Shown in pieces: positions 6,981 to 13,316 of a stretch of 19,050 nucleotides of DNA. Source of the DNA: an uncultured Clostridia bacterium (GTDB lineage Bacteria > Bacillota > Clostridia > TANB77 > CAG-508); contig CAOTKV010000015.1 in assembly GCA_948530865.1 (NCBI GenBank), positions 29,480 through 48,529 of the forward strand, given 5' to 3'. Under the pieces are notes generated by a model. That model saw only the letters and a program-made list of their open reading frames with translations, was not told the DNA's origin and made no database searches. Both the position numbers and the translations under genes were made by a program. The first letter of the stretch is position 1. The number at the start of each line of letters is the position of its first letter.

Positions 6981-7580
6981 ATGAAAGCTAATTTCACAAC
7001 TGTTCAGAAAGACACAAAAGATCCAATTCTCGATTCTATTCTTAGTAACTTTTTTAAGAATCGGGAAAAAGCAAATGAACTTGTGTCTAATTCACAATAT
7101 ATTCTTTGGCTAGAAAAGTTTACTGCTATACACTCTTCTTTCCATAGCGATTACTGGCAATATATTTCAGAAGAATTGTCTGAGGAAGATTTAGAGAACG
7201 TAGACTTATTATCACTTTTCTTAGAGGGAATCGACAACTATGCAAGCAGAAACTTTTTTTCTCTAATTCCAAGCGATTTGGGGTCAGACTATGGACATCA
7301 TATTCTTATCAAGTTCAATAACGTTGGCTATGACATTGGGGTAGAATATGGGCAGAGTAGCTATAATTACTGTAATAGAGTTGATATTTCTTCTGATACG
7401 AACTTTATCGACTTTAATGACATTATGAGTAATAAGAAGCAAGACCATGTTGATTCTATTGCATCTAAGCTTAACGATCTTTCCAAGTTACTTGATGACA
7501 TGTTAGCTAGTGGCATTCCAAAAGCTAATATCTCTTCGGTAGTTAAATCTGCCATTAAGAAACATGAAGACTTACAATAG
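6981..7580 (+). CDS. Hypothetical protein, 199 aa, orphan
   Basis: I do not recognise this protein. It has no signal peptide or membrane helix and should be cytoplasmic. The N-terminal third is helical and acidic (SEELSEEDLENVDLLSLFLE), the middle is aromatic-rich and beta-like (HHILIKFNNVGYDIGVEYG, then SSYNYCN), and the C-terminus is a helical pair (VDSIASKLNDLSKLLDDML; VVKSAIKKHEDL). The start is secure: GGAGGTAAT precedes ATG at 6981. Codon choice is less AT-biased than in its neighbours. It is flanked by its own promoter and a strong shared hairpin (7606-7637), so it is a single-gene unit. Acquisition by transfer is possible but unproven. Confidence 0.7.
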   Translation: MKANFTTVQKDTKDPILDSILSNFFKNREKANELVSNSQYILWLEKFTAIHSSFHSDYWQYISEELSEEDLENVDLLSLFLEGIDNYASRNFFSLIPSDLGSDYGHHILIKFNNVGYDIGVEYGQSSYNYCNRVDISSDTNFIDFNDIMSNKKQDHVDSIASKLNDLSKLLDDMLASGIPKANISSVVKSAIKKHEDLQ

Positions 7581-7605
7581 CTTAAGCTATGTATAAAACA
7601 CAAAA

Positions 7606-7637
7606 AAGATGGACAATTCATGCGAATTGTCCATCTT
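7606..7637. terminator. Bidirectional terminator between the orphan gene and rpsU
   Basis: A perfect 14-bp stem, AAGATGGACAATTC / GAATTGTCCATCTT, around loop ATGC. Read on the minus strand it is followed by a run of six T, a good terminator for rpsU (stop at 7648); on the plus strand it is followed by GATTTTAATATT and can end the 199-aa gene (stop at 7580). Confidence 0.85.
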
Positions 7638-7647
7638 GATTTTAATA

Positions 7648-7818
7648 TTAATATTTTCTTTTTCTTGCAGCCTCTGATTTCTTTTTTCTTCTTACACTAG
7701 GCTTTTCATAATGTTCTCTTTTTCTTACTTCTTGAATAACTCCATTTCTAGCGCATTGTCTCTTAAATCTTTTAAGAGCATCTTCTATATTTCCATTATT
7801 AACTTTTACCTCTGACAT
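7648..7818 (-). CDS. rpsU: Small-subunit ribosomal protein bS21
   Basis: Reading the minus strand from ATG at 7818 gives a 56-aa basic protein: MSEVKVNNGNIEDALKRFKR at the N-terminus, then ARNGVIQEVRKREHYEKPS and a lysine/arginine-rich tail ending RKRKY. This is the full pattern and usual length of bS21, which joins the 30S subunit near the mRNA exit site and helps initiation. A strong AAGGAGGGG lies 6 bases upstream. It has its own promoter at the end of prs and a strong terminator 10 bases after the stop. The leader is about 100 bases, longer than needed, and could hold autoregulatory structure. Confidence 0.95.
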   Translation of the reverse strand: MSEVKVNNGNIEDALKRFKRQCARNGVIQEVRKREHYEKPSVRRKKKSEAARKRKY

Positions 7819-7924
7819 GTTTTCCCCTCCTTCCGAAGCTCAAAAAATAAACATCTTGATCTTGTGGGATTGATTTCTATTTTTTATATGTAATTAATCC
7901 TTTAGATTCGCTTAACTGTTTAAT

Positions 7925-7954
7925 ATTATACATTAGATTAGTGTAAATTGTCAA
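7925..7954 (-). promoter_or_regulatory. Consensus sigma-A promoter of rpsU
   Basis: On the minus strand a perfect TTGACA (7954-7949) and a perfect TATAAT (7930-7925) are 18 bases apart. The -35 begins only 3 bases after the prs stop codon, and no terminator separates prs from rpsU, so read-through from prs is also possible. Confidence 0.85.
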
Positions 7955-7957
7955 TAC

Positions 7958-8905
7958 TTAATTTGTTTCAAATAATTCTCCTATTGAAGTTTCTTCATGA
8001 ATTCTTTTTATTGCCTCTCCAAAAAGTTCTGAAATTGATACAACTGTTATTTTATCTATTTGTTTTTCTTTTGGTAAAGGTATAGTATTTGTCATAACTA
8101 ATTCTTCTAGTTCTGAATTCTGTATTCTTTCAATTGCTGGACCTGAAAGTACTCCATGTGTACATCCAACATAAACTTTATTTGCTCCAAATTTCTTTAT
8201 TACATCAACTGTTTCCATTATTGAACCTGCTGTATCAACTTCATCATCAAAAATTAAAGCATTTTTTCCTAAAATTTCACCAATAACGCTTGTTGCTATT
8301 GCTCTATCATCATTACCATCTCTACGTTTATCTACTAGTGCAATTGGACATCCAAAATGTTTTGCATATTTATATGCTTTTTTTGAACTTCCTGCATCTG
8401 TTGCAACAACTACTTTATTATCAATATTTTTACTATCAAAATATTTTTGAAGTAAACTTTGTCCTGTTAAAACATCACAATTTATATTGAAATATGCTTG
8501 TATAGCATTATTGTGTAAATCACATGTAAGCACTCTATTTGCTCCTGCTGCTTCAATTAAGTTAGCAAATAATTTCGCTGTAACAGGAATTCTTGGTTGA
8601 TCTTTTTTATCAGATCTTGAATACATATAGTATGGTATTACTACTGTAATTCTCTTTGCAGATGCTCTCCTTACAGCATCAATTGTAATTAACAATTCCA
8701 TTATTCTTTCGTTTACTGGTGGCTGTGTTGTTTGAATTAGAAAAACGTCCTTATCTCTAACTGATTCTAAAATTTGAACGAAATTATTATCGTTCTTAAA
8801 TTTCATTTTGTTAATTTTACCTTTCTCAATTTTAAGATAATCACAAACTTCATCTGTGAATTTTTCTGCAGATTCACTGCATGAAAAGACTTTTAATCTA
8901 TCCAT
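7958..8905 (-). CDS. prs: Ribose-phosphate pyrophosphokinase (PRPP synthase), divergent
   Basis: A 315-aa enzyme, the standard length for class I PRPP synthases, which transfer pyrophosphate from ATP to ribose 5-phosphate to supply nucleotide synthesis. Landmarks: QPPVNERIMELLITIDAVRR (61-80), VIPYYMYSRSDK with PRIP (89-107), the DLH motif (129-131), VDKRR flexible loop (191-195) and the PRPP-binding loop FDDEVDTAGS (219-228). Several positions differ from typical housekeeping Prs, for instance TDAGSSKKA in place of the usual PDxGGVxRA pattern and no DGE before VQI. It follows nrdG by 32 bases, which suggests joint expression of nucleotide supply genes. GGAGG precedes the ATG. It could be a paralogue rather than the only Prs of the genome. 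Confidence 0.88.
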   Translation of the reverse strand: MDRLKVFSCSESAEKFTDEVCDYLKIEKGKINKMKFKNDNNFVQILESVRDKDVFLIQTTQPPVNERIMELLITIDAVRRASAKRITVVIPYYMYSRSDKKDQPRIPVTAKLFANLIEAAGANRVLTCDLHNNAIQAYFNINCDVLTGQSLLQKYFDSKNIDNKVVVATDAGSSKKAYKYAKHFGCPIALVDKRRDGNDDRAIATSVIGEILGKNALIFDDEVDTAGSIMETVDVIKKFGANKVYVGCTHGVLSGPAIERIQNSELEELVMTNTIPLPKEKQIDKITVVSISELFGEAIKRIHEETSIGELFETN

Positions 8906-8921
8906 TTATACCTCCATTTTT

Positions 8922-8935
8922 TTGCCTTTCGGCAA
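8922..8935. other. Small hairpin in the nrdG-prs gap
   Basis: TTGCC-TTTC-GGCAA (read as TTGCC-GAAA-GGCAA, a GNRA loop, on the minus strand) lies 2 bases after the nrdG stop. On the minus strand it is followed by A rather than T, so it is not a normal terminator; it may mark an mRNA processing or stability site before prs. Confidence 0.4.
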
Positions 8936-8937
8936 TT

Positions 8938-9699
8938 TTATAAATTATTTTTTTCTTTAATATTAATACCTTTTGCCACAATTTTTTCTTCTACTTCTGA
9001 GATTTCATAAGCTGGTTTAATACATGTAATCTTTTCATTATCAGAAATTACTTGTCTTGCACTAGCAACAACTTCAGATTCTTTTTCTGTTTCATTATTA
9101 TCTTCTGATTTAAATTCATGGAAAAACAATACTTTTGGATTATTTGTTTCTTCTGCTTTTTCATATCTTGATTCATCACCAAATTTTAATTGAACTACTT
9201 TTCCTTCTCTTAAACTAGCTTTTACATCAATTTTCTTTTGATTGATAGAACCTCTAAATTTTAAATCTGCCATTTTTTCTTCTTCAATAAATTCTCCATC
9301 AACCATTATATCTATATTTTCTAATAACTTCTTTGTGAAATCATATTCTTTATACATTTTTCCATAAACATCTTTTTCAAAATCATAACCTGTATAACAC
9401 CAAATTGTTTTTTTAGGATATTTTTCCTTTACTTTTTCTACAAGTTTAACTAACCCTTGTTGATTTACAAGTTCTAATGGCTCTCCCCCTAAAATTGAAA
9501 GCCCTGCTATATAATCATAATTCATAGCATCTAATATATATTTAATTGTGCTATCATCAAATTTTTTTCCATAATTAAAATCCCATGCCTCTTTATTATG
9601 GCATCCTTTACAGTGAAAATGACATCCACTTACATAAATTGAAACTCTTACTCCTGTTCCATCTTGTATATCTACTGTTTTTATATCTGCATAATTCAT
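8938..9699 (-). CDS. nrdG: Anaerobic RNR activating enzyme (radical SAM), with long C-terminal extension
   Basis: NrdG uses an iron-sulfur cluster and S-adenosylmethionine to create the glycyl radical on NrdD. The radical SAM cluster motif is C26-x3-C30-x2-C33 (GCHFHCKGCHN), followed by SILGGEP (68-74), the usual SAM-contact motif, and WCYTGYDFE (100-108). Family members are usually about 150-180 aa and end soon after the RGSINQ (149-154) region; this one continues to 253 aa. The extra 85 or so residues are charged (KSEDNNETEKESE) with one Cys (226) and no motif I recognise. The start is set by GAGG upstream of ATG at 9699. It lies 132 bases after nrdD, with a strong hairpin between. Confidence 0.93.
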   Translation of the reverse strand: MNYADIKTVDIQDGTGVRVSIYVSGCHFHCKGCHNKEAWDFNYGKKFDDSTIKYILDAMNYDYIAGLSILGGEPLELVNQQGLVKLVEKVKEKYPKKTIWCYTGYDFEKDVYGKMYKEYDFTKKLLENIDIMVDGEFIEEEKMADLKFRGSINQKKIDVKASLREGKVVQLKFGDESRYEKAEETNNPKVLFFHEFKSEDNNETEKESEVVASARQVISDNEKITCIKPAYEISEVEEKIVAKGINIKEKNNL

Positions 9700-9729
9700 A
9701 ACTCTACCTCGCTGTTTAATAATAAGTTA

Positions 9730-9778
9730 AGCCGTTTGAATTAAATTTTATATACAAATTATAATAATTCAAACGGCT
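9730..9778 (-). other. Long stem-loop between nrdD and nrdG
   Basis: AGCCGTTTGAATT (9730-9742) pairs perfectly with AATTCAAACGGCT (9766-9778). On the minus strand it stands between the nrdD stop and the nrdG start and is followed by TTAACTTATTATT, a broken T tract. It may be a partial terminator that makes nrdG less abundant than nrdD, or an mRNA stabiliser. Which one cannot be told from sequence. Confidence 0.6.
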
Positions 9779-9831
9779 CCTTTGTAACTAATTAACTTTT
9801 GTATACTTCATATTCATCTTAAGTATTTTGA

Positions 9832-11973
9832 TTAAATGTGAAGTACTCTTGACTTAATTTCTTTTGTTTTTCCAACATTCCAGAAGTTTTCTCCTAAGTA
9901 ACCACATGTTCTTCTAGTAACATTCATTTTGCTGTGGTCTTTATTACCGCATTGTGGACATTCCCATTCATTTTGTTCATTAATAATAATTTCGCCATCA
10001 AATCCACAAATGTGACAGTAATCAGATTTTGTATTAAATTCAGCATATTGAATATTATCATAAATAAATTTAACGATTTCTTCTAATGCTTCTAAATTAT
10101 TTTTCATATTTGGTATTTCTACATAAGATATAGCTCCACCTGAAGATATTGGTTGATATTTTGATTCGAATTTTAATTTATCAAATGCATTGATTTTTTC
10201 TCTAACATCAACATGATATGAGTTTGTATAATAGCCTTTATCTGTAATATCTTCAATGTCTCCAAATCTTTCTTTATCTACTCTTGCAAATCTATAACAT
10301 AAGCTTTCTGCTGGTGTTCCATATAATGCAAAACCAAGTCCAGTTTCTTGTTTCCATCTATCTACTGAATCTCTCATATGTTGCATAACTCTAACTGAAA
10401 ATTCTTCTCCTATTGGATCTGTATGGCTTACACCTTTCATTAATTTTGTAAGCTCATAAAGACCTATATATCCTAAAGAAATTGTTGAGAAACAAGAATT
10501 TAATAATTTATCAATTTTTTCACCTTTTGCAAGTCTTGCTATAGCTCCATATTGCCAATGAATTGGTGATGCATCTGACATTGTTCCAAGTAATGCTTCA
10601 TGTCTACACATTAATGCATCTTTACATAGTTCTAATCTTTCATCAAATAGTTTCCAGAATTTTTCTTCATCACCATTTGCTATAATTCCTATTTGTGGTA
10701 AGTTGATACTTACAACACCTTGATTAAATCTAGATTCGAAAACATATTCTCCTTTTTCATTTTTCCATGGAGATAAGAAACTTCTACATCCCATTGGACT
10801 AAATACATTTCCTTCATAGTTTTCTCTCATTATTTTAGCAGAGATATAATCTGGATACAATCTTTTTGATGAACATTTAACTGCAAGTTTTGTTAAATAA
10901 TCATATTTTCCACCTTTTAAACAGTTATTTTCATCTAATACATATATTAATTTTGGGAATGCAGGTGTTATATATACACCTTTATCATTCTTTATACCTT
11001 GTAATCTTTGTTTTAAAATTTCTTCAATAATTAATGCATTTTCTTCAATGTATTCATCATCTTTATCTAAGAACATAAATATTGTAACAAATGGGCTTTG
11101 CCCGTTTGTAGTCATTAAAGTATTAATTTGATATTGAATTGTTTGCACACCAGAAGCTAAGTCTTCTTGTCTTCTTTCTTCTGCATCTTCTCTTGCTCTT
11201 TCACTTGCTTCTTCTTTAGAATATCCTTTTTCAACATATCCTAAAAATCTCTTTTTGTATGTTTTGTCATAAGTTTTTCTTAAATATTTTCCTAAGTGAC
11301 GTATATCTACTGATTGTCCACCATATTGGCTACTAGCTACTGCTGCTATTATTTGTGTCATAACTGTGCAAGCAACTTGGAAACTTTTTGGACTTTCAAT
11401 CATTTTTCCATTCATTACCGTTCCATTATCAAGCATATCTCCTATATTTACTAAACAACAGTTATGCATTGGTTGTACAAAATAATCTTTATCATGAAAA
11501 TGTAAAACTCCATCATTATGAGCTTTAACAATTCTTTCTGGAAGCATTAATCTATCAGCTAAATCTTTTGAACATTCTCCAGCAATTAAATCTCTTTGTG
11601 TTGAAACTAATACAGCATTTTTATTACTATTTTCTTCCATTGTTTCTTTATTTGCATTTCTTACTAAACTTAATATGCTTTCATCTGTTGAATTTGCTTC
11701 ACGAATTAAAGCATGCTTATCTCTATATAATATATATTTTTTTGCTAATGTGAATTTCCCAAACTCCATTAACTTACGTTCTATAATGTCTTGAATTTCT
11801 TCAACTGACATTGATGGTTTGTTTAAACCTTCGATATATTTTGTTATAAATTCAATTGAGGATCTTGATATCTTATCTTTTCCTCCAACTTCTTTGTTTG
11901 CATTACTAATAGCTATTACTATTTTATCGCTATTATACTCAACTTTTCTGCCATCTCTTTTAATTACTTTCAT
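9832..11973 (-). CDS. nrdD: Anaerobic (class III) ribonucleoside-triphosphate reductase
   Basis: NrdD reduces ribonucleoside triphosphates to deoxy forms using a glycyl radical, so it works only without oxygen. Using the start below, the protein is 713 aa. Domains: an N-terminal ATP-cone (KVIKRDGRKVEYNSDKIV, then an allosteric helix bundle to about 90), the ten-stranded barrel with HNCCLVN and SINLPQIGI, a zinc site of CHIC (653-656) and CPQC (672-675), and the C-terminal glycyl radical loop RRTCGYLGENFWNVG with radical glycine near residue 691. An upstream in-frame ATG at 11988 exists, but GGAGGAG, 6 bases before ATG at 11973, favours the shorter form. It heads the nrdD-nrdG-prs group and has a long AT-rich leader with a good promoter. 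Confidence 0.95.
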   Translation of the reverse strand: MKVIKRDGRKVEYNSDKIVIAISNANKEVGGKDKISRSSIEFITKYIEGLNKPSMSVEEIQDIIERKLMEFGKFTLAKKYILYRDKHALIREANSTDESILSLVRNANKETMEENSNKNAVLVSTQRDLIAGECSKDLADRLMLPERIVKAHNDGVLHFHDKDYFVQPMHNCCLVNIGDMLDNGTVMNGKMIESPKSFQVACTVMTQIIAAVASSQYGGQSVDIRHLGKYLRKTYDKTYKKRFLGYVEKGYSKEEASERAREDAEERRQEDLASGVQTIQYQINTLMTTNGQSPFVTIFMFLDKDDEYIEENALIIEEILKQRLQGIKNDKGVYITPAFPKLIYVLDENNCLKGGKYDYLTKLAVKCSSKRLYPDYISAKIMRENYEGNVFSPMGCRSFLSPWKNEKGEYVFESRFNQGVVSINLPQIGIIANGDEEKFWKLFDERLELCKDALMCRHEALLGTMSDASPIHWQYGAIARLAKGEKIDKLLNSCFSTISLGYIGLYELTKLMKGVSHTDPIGEEFSVRVMQHMRDSVDRWKQETGLGFALYGTPAESLCYRFARVDKERFGDIEDITDKGYYTNSYHVDVREKINAFDKLKFESKYQPISSGGAISYVEIPNMKNNLEALEEIVKFIYDNIQYAEFNTKSDYCHICGFDGEIIINEQNEWECPQCGNKDHSKMNVTRRTCGYLGENFWNVGKTKEIKSRVLHI

Positions 11974-12037
11974 TTCTTGCTCCTCCATTATAGAACCCCA
12001 AAATTTTTATAATCTTTTGTATTCAACTCATGATTAG

Positions 12038-12065
12038 ATTTTAACACTTTAAAAAGTAATGTCAA
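12038..12065 (-). promoter_or_regulatory. Promoter of nrdD
   Basis: On the minus strand a perfect TTGACA (12065-12060), 16 bases, TAAAAT (12043-12038), giving a leader of about 60 bases before the chosen start. A weak NrdR-box-like core, CCATATATTG, lies upstream at 12105-12114, but no second box at the expected spacing was seen. Confidence 0.65.
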
Positions 12066-12361
12066 ATTCATAGTTGTTATGTTGCCAACTCTTTGAAACT
12101 ACTGCAATATATGGTTTTTTTATTAGTTACTTTTTTAATTATTTTCCATGTTAAATTTTGATAAAAATTCCAACTTATTGTAACTGTAAGAGTATGCGTT
12201 TTTGTATTTCAAATATATTACATTTTTTAAGTCAAAAAATTAATTTATCTAATTTTTATATGTGTTTTTATATGTTTTTATAAATAATCGATAATAATTC
12301 CTATTTTTATTTTCTCTTTAAAAAAGAATGTATGTTCGCAAAAAGTAGGTGTTATAACAAC
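12066..12361. other. AT-rich gene-free stretch upstream of nrdD
   Basis: About 300 bases with no ORF on either strand that I can support. It holds a short direct repeat, TTTTTATATG at 12253-12262 and 12265-12274 with a related TTTTTATAAA at 12275-12284, and the weak NrdR-like core at 12105-12114. I see no riboswitch, tRNA or small RNA fold. It is most likely upstream regulatory space for nrdD. Confidence 0.4.
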
Positions 12362-12406
12362 AAAAAACTCCAAAACATTAAACTTTACTTGTTTAATATT
12401 TTGGAG
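12362..12406 (-). terminator. Rho-independent terminator of the sortase gene
   Basis: A long stem, CTCCAAAACATTAAAC / GTTTAATATTTTGGAG (12368-12383 with 12391-12406, one mismatch), 22 bases after the sortase stop, followed on the minus strand by six T. Confidence 0.9.
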
Positions 12407-12428
12407 CCTAAATTATTTCTTTATAATT

Positions 12429-13178
12429 TTATTCTGCTTCTCTTGCTTTTACTATAACTCTTTGTTTACTATCTCTTGTGCAAGTAATTAAAGTTATTTC
12501 TTTCATTCCATTTGTTCTTTGTGTTGTACATTCTGTATCTTCAGGATCTACAACATATTTATCATATACTTTATATGTAAGTGTTCCAGTATCACCAATA
12601 CGATCTGTTATTTCTATTTCATCGCCAATTGATAATTCTGGTACATGACTGAAAAATTTATCATTTCTATAATTATGTCCAACTATACAAAAGTTTCCAA
12701 CTTGGTTTGGATCTGCTCCATGAAATTTACAAGGAGATATTTTAAGTAATTCATCTGTTGTTCTATCTATAATTGGATATTCACAATCTATCTTTGGAAT
12801 ATTTATTGTAGCTATTGGATAATATCTTGTTCCATTAGATGTTTCTCTCCATTGTCTATTATCTACTGGATCTTCATCCTCTACTGGTTCTGAATATACA
12901 ACTTGAAATGGATCTTCTGAATTTAATATAACTACAATTGCATTATTTGCAAATTTTATTGTTGTATCATCAGCAACATTATCTTCAAAAGATAAATTAG
13001 ATAATATTTCTTTTGATATTTCTTCATTTTTGTTTTTATCATATTCTGCATATATATAGTAAGAAAATAAAATGCACACTAAAAAAATGGAAATAAAGAA
13101 ATCAATTTTATACATCCTTTTTTTCCTTTTTAGTTCTGGTGTTATATATAATTTCTCAGAAACTAGAATTTGATTCAT
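12429..13178 (-). CDS. Sortase family transpeptidase
   Basis: A 249-aa type II membrane protein: a cytoplasmic basic N-terminus, a membrane helix (about 25-43), an extracytoplasmic linker and a sortase beta-barrel (about 117-246). The catalytic triad is visible as H168 in IVGHNYRNDKFFS, C233 in LITCTRDS, and R240 in KQRVIV. Sortases cut a C-terminal sorting motif and join the protein to the cell wall or to a pilin. The HNYRNDKFF segment and single N-terminal helix fit class D- or B-like enzymes better than class C, but class cannot be fixed by eye. No LPXTG-like substrate is encoded in the window. It is a single-gene unit with its own promoter and terminator; AAAGG lies upstream of ATG at 13178. 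Confidence 0.88.
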   Translation of the reverse strand: MNQILVSEKLYITPELKRKKRMYKIDFFISIFLVCILFSYYIYAEYDKNKNEEISKEILSNLSFEDNVADDTTIKFANNAIVVILNSEDPFQVVYSEPVEDEDPVDNRQWRETSNGTRYYPIATINIPKIDCEYPIIDRTTDELLKISPCKFHGADPNQVGNFCIVGHNYRNDKFFSHVPELSIGDEIEITDRIGDTGTLTYKVYDKYVVDPEDTECTTQRTNGMKEITLITCTRDSKQRVIVKAREAE

Positions 13179-13210
13179 TTTAATACCTTTCTACACAATA
13201 TATCATAATA

Positions 13211-13239
13211 ATTATAACATCTATACAATTTCATATCAA
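13211..13239 (-). promoter_or_regulatory. Sigma-A-type promoter of the sortase gene
   Basis: On the minus strand TTGATA (13239-13234), 17 bases, TATAAT (13216-13211), about 33 bases upstream of the start codon. Confidence 0.75.
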
Positions 13240-13280
13240 GTCTTTTTTGGTATTTATTTATTCCTTTTTATGTAAATCGC

Positions 13281-13313
13281 AAAAAATGCGTCTTAAATTA
13301 AGACGCATTTTTT
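13281..13313 (-). terminator. Rho-independent terminator of the coiled-coil gene
   Basis: AAATGCGTCTTAA and TTAAGACGCATTT form a near-perfect stem immediately after the stop codon at 13317, followed on the minus strand by a run of T. A/T runs on both sides let it act in either direction, but only the minus strand has a gene ending here. Confidence 0.9.
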
Positions 13314-13316
13314 ATT

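Noticed and set aside
12105..12114. NrdR box upstream of nrdD
   Set aside because: The core CCATATATTG resembles the box, but flanking bases fit poorly and the required second box at about three helical turns was not found; kept only as a remark.
12253..12284. Possible CRISPR or tandem repeat array from TTTTTATATG repeats
   Set aside because: Only two exact short copies and one relic, all AT-only simple sequence with no spacers.
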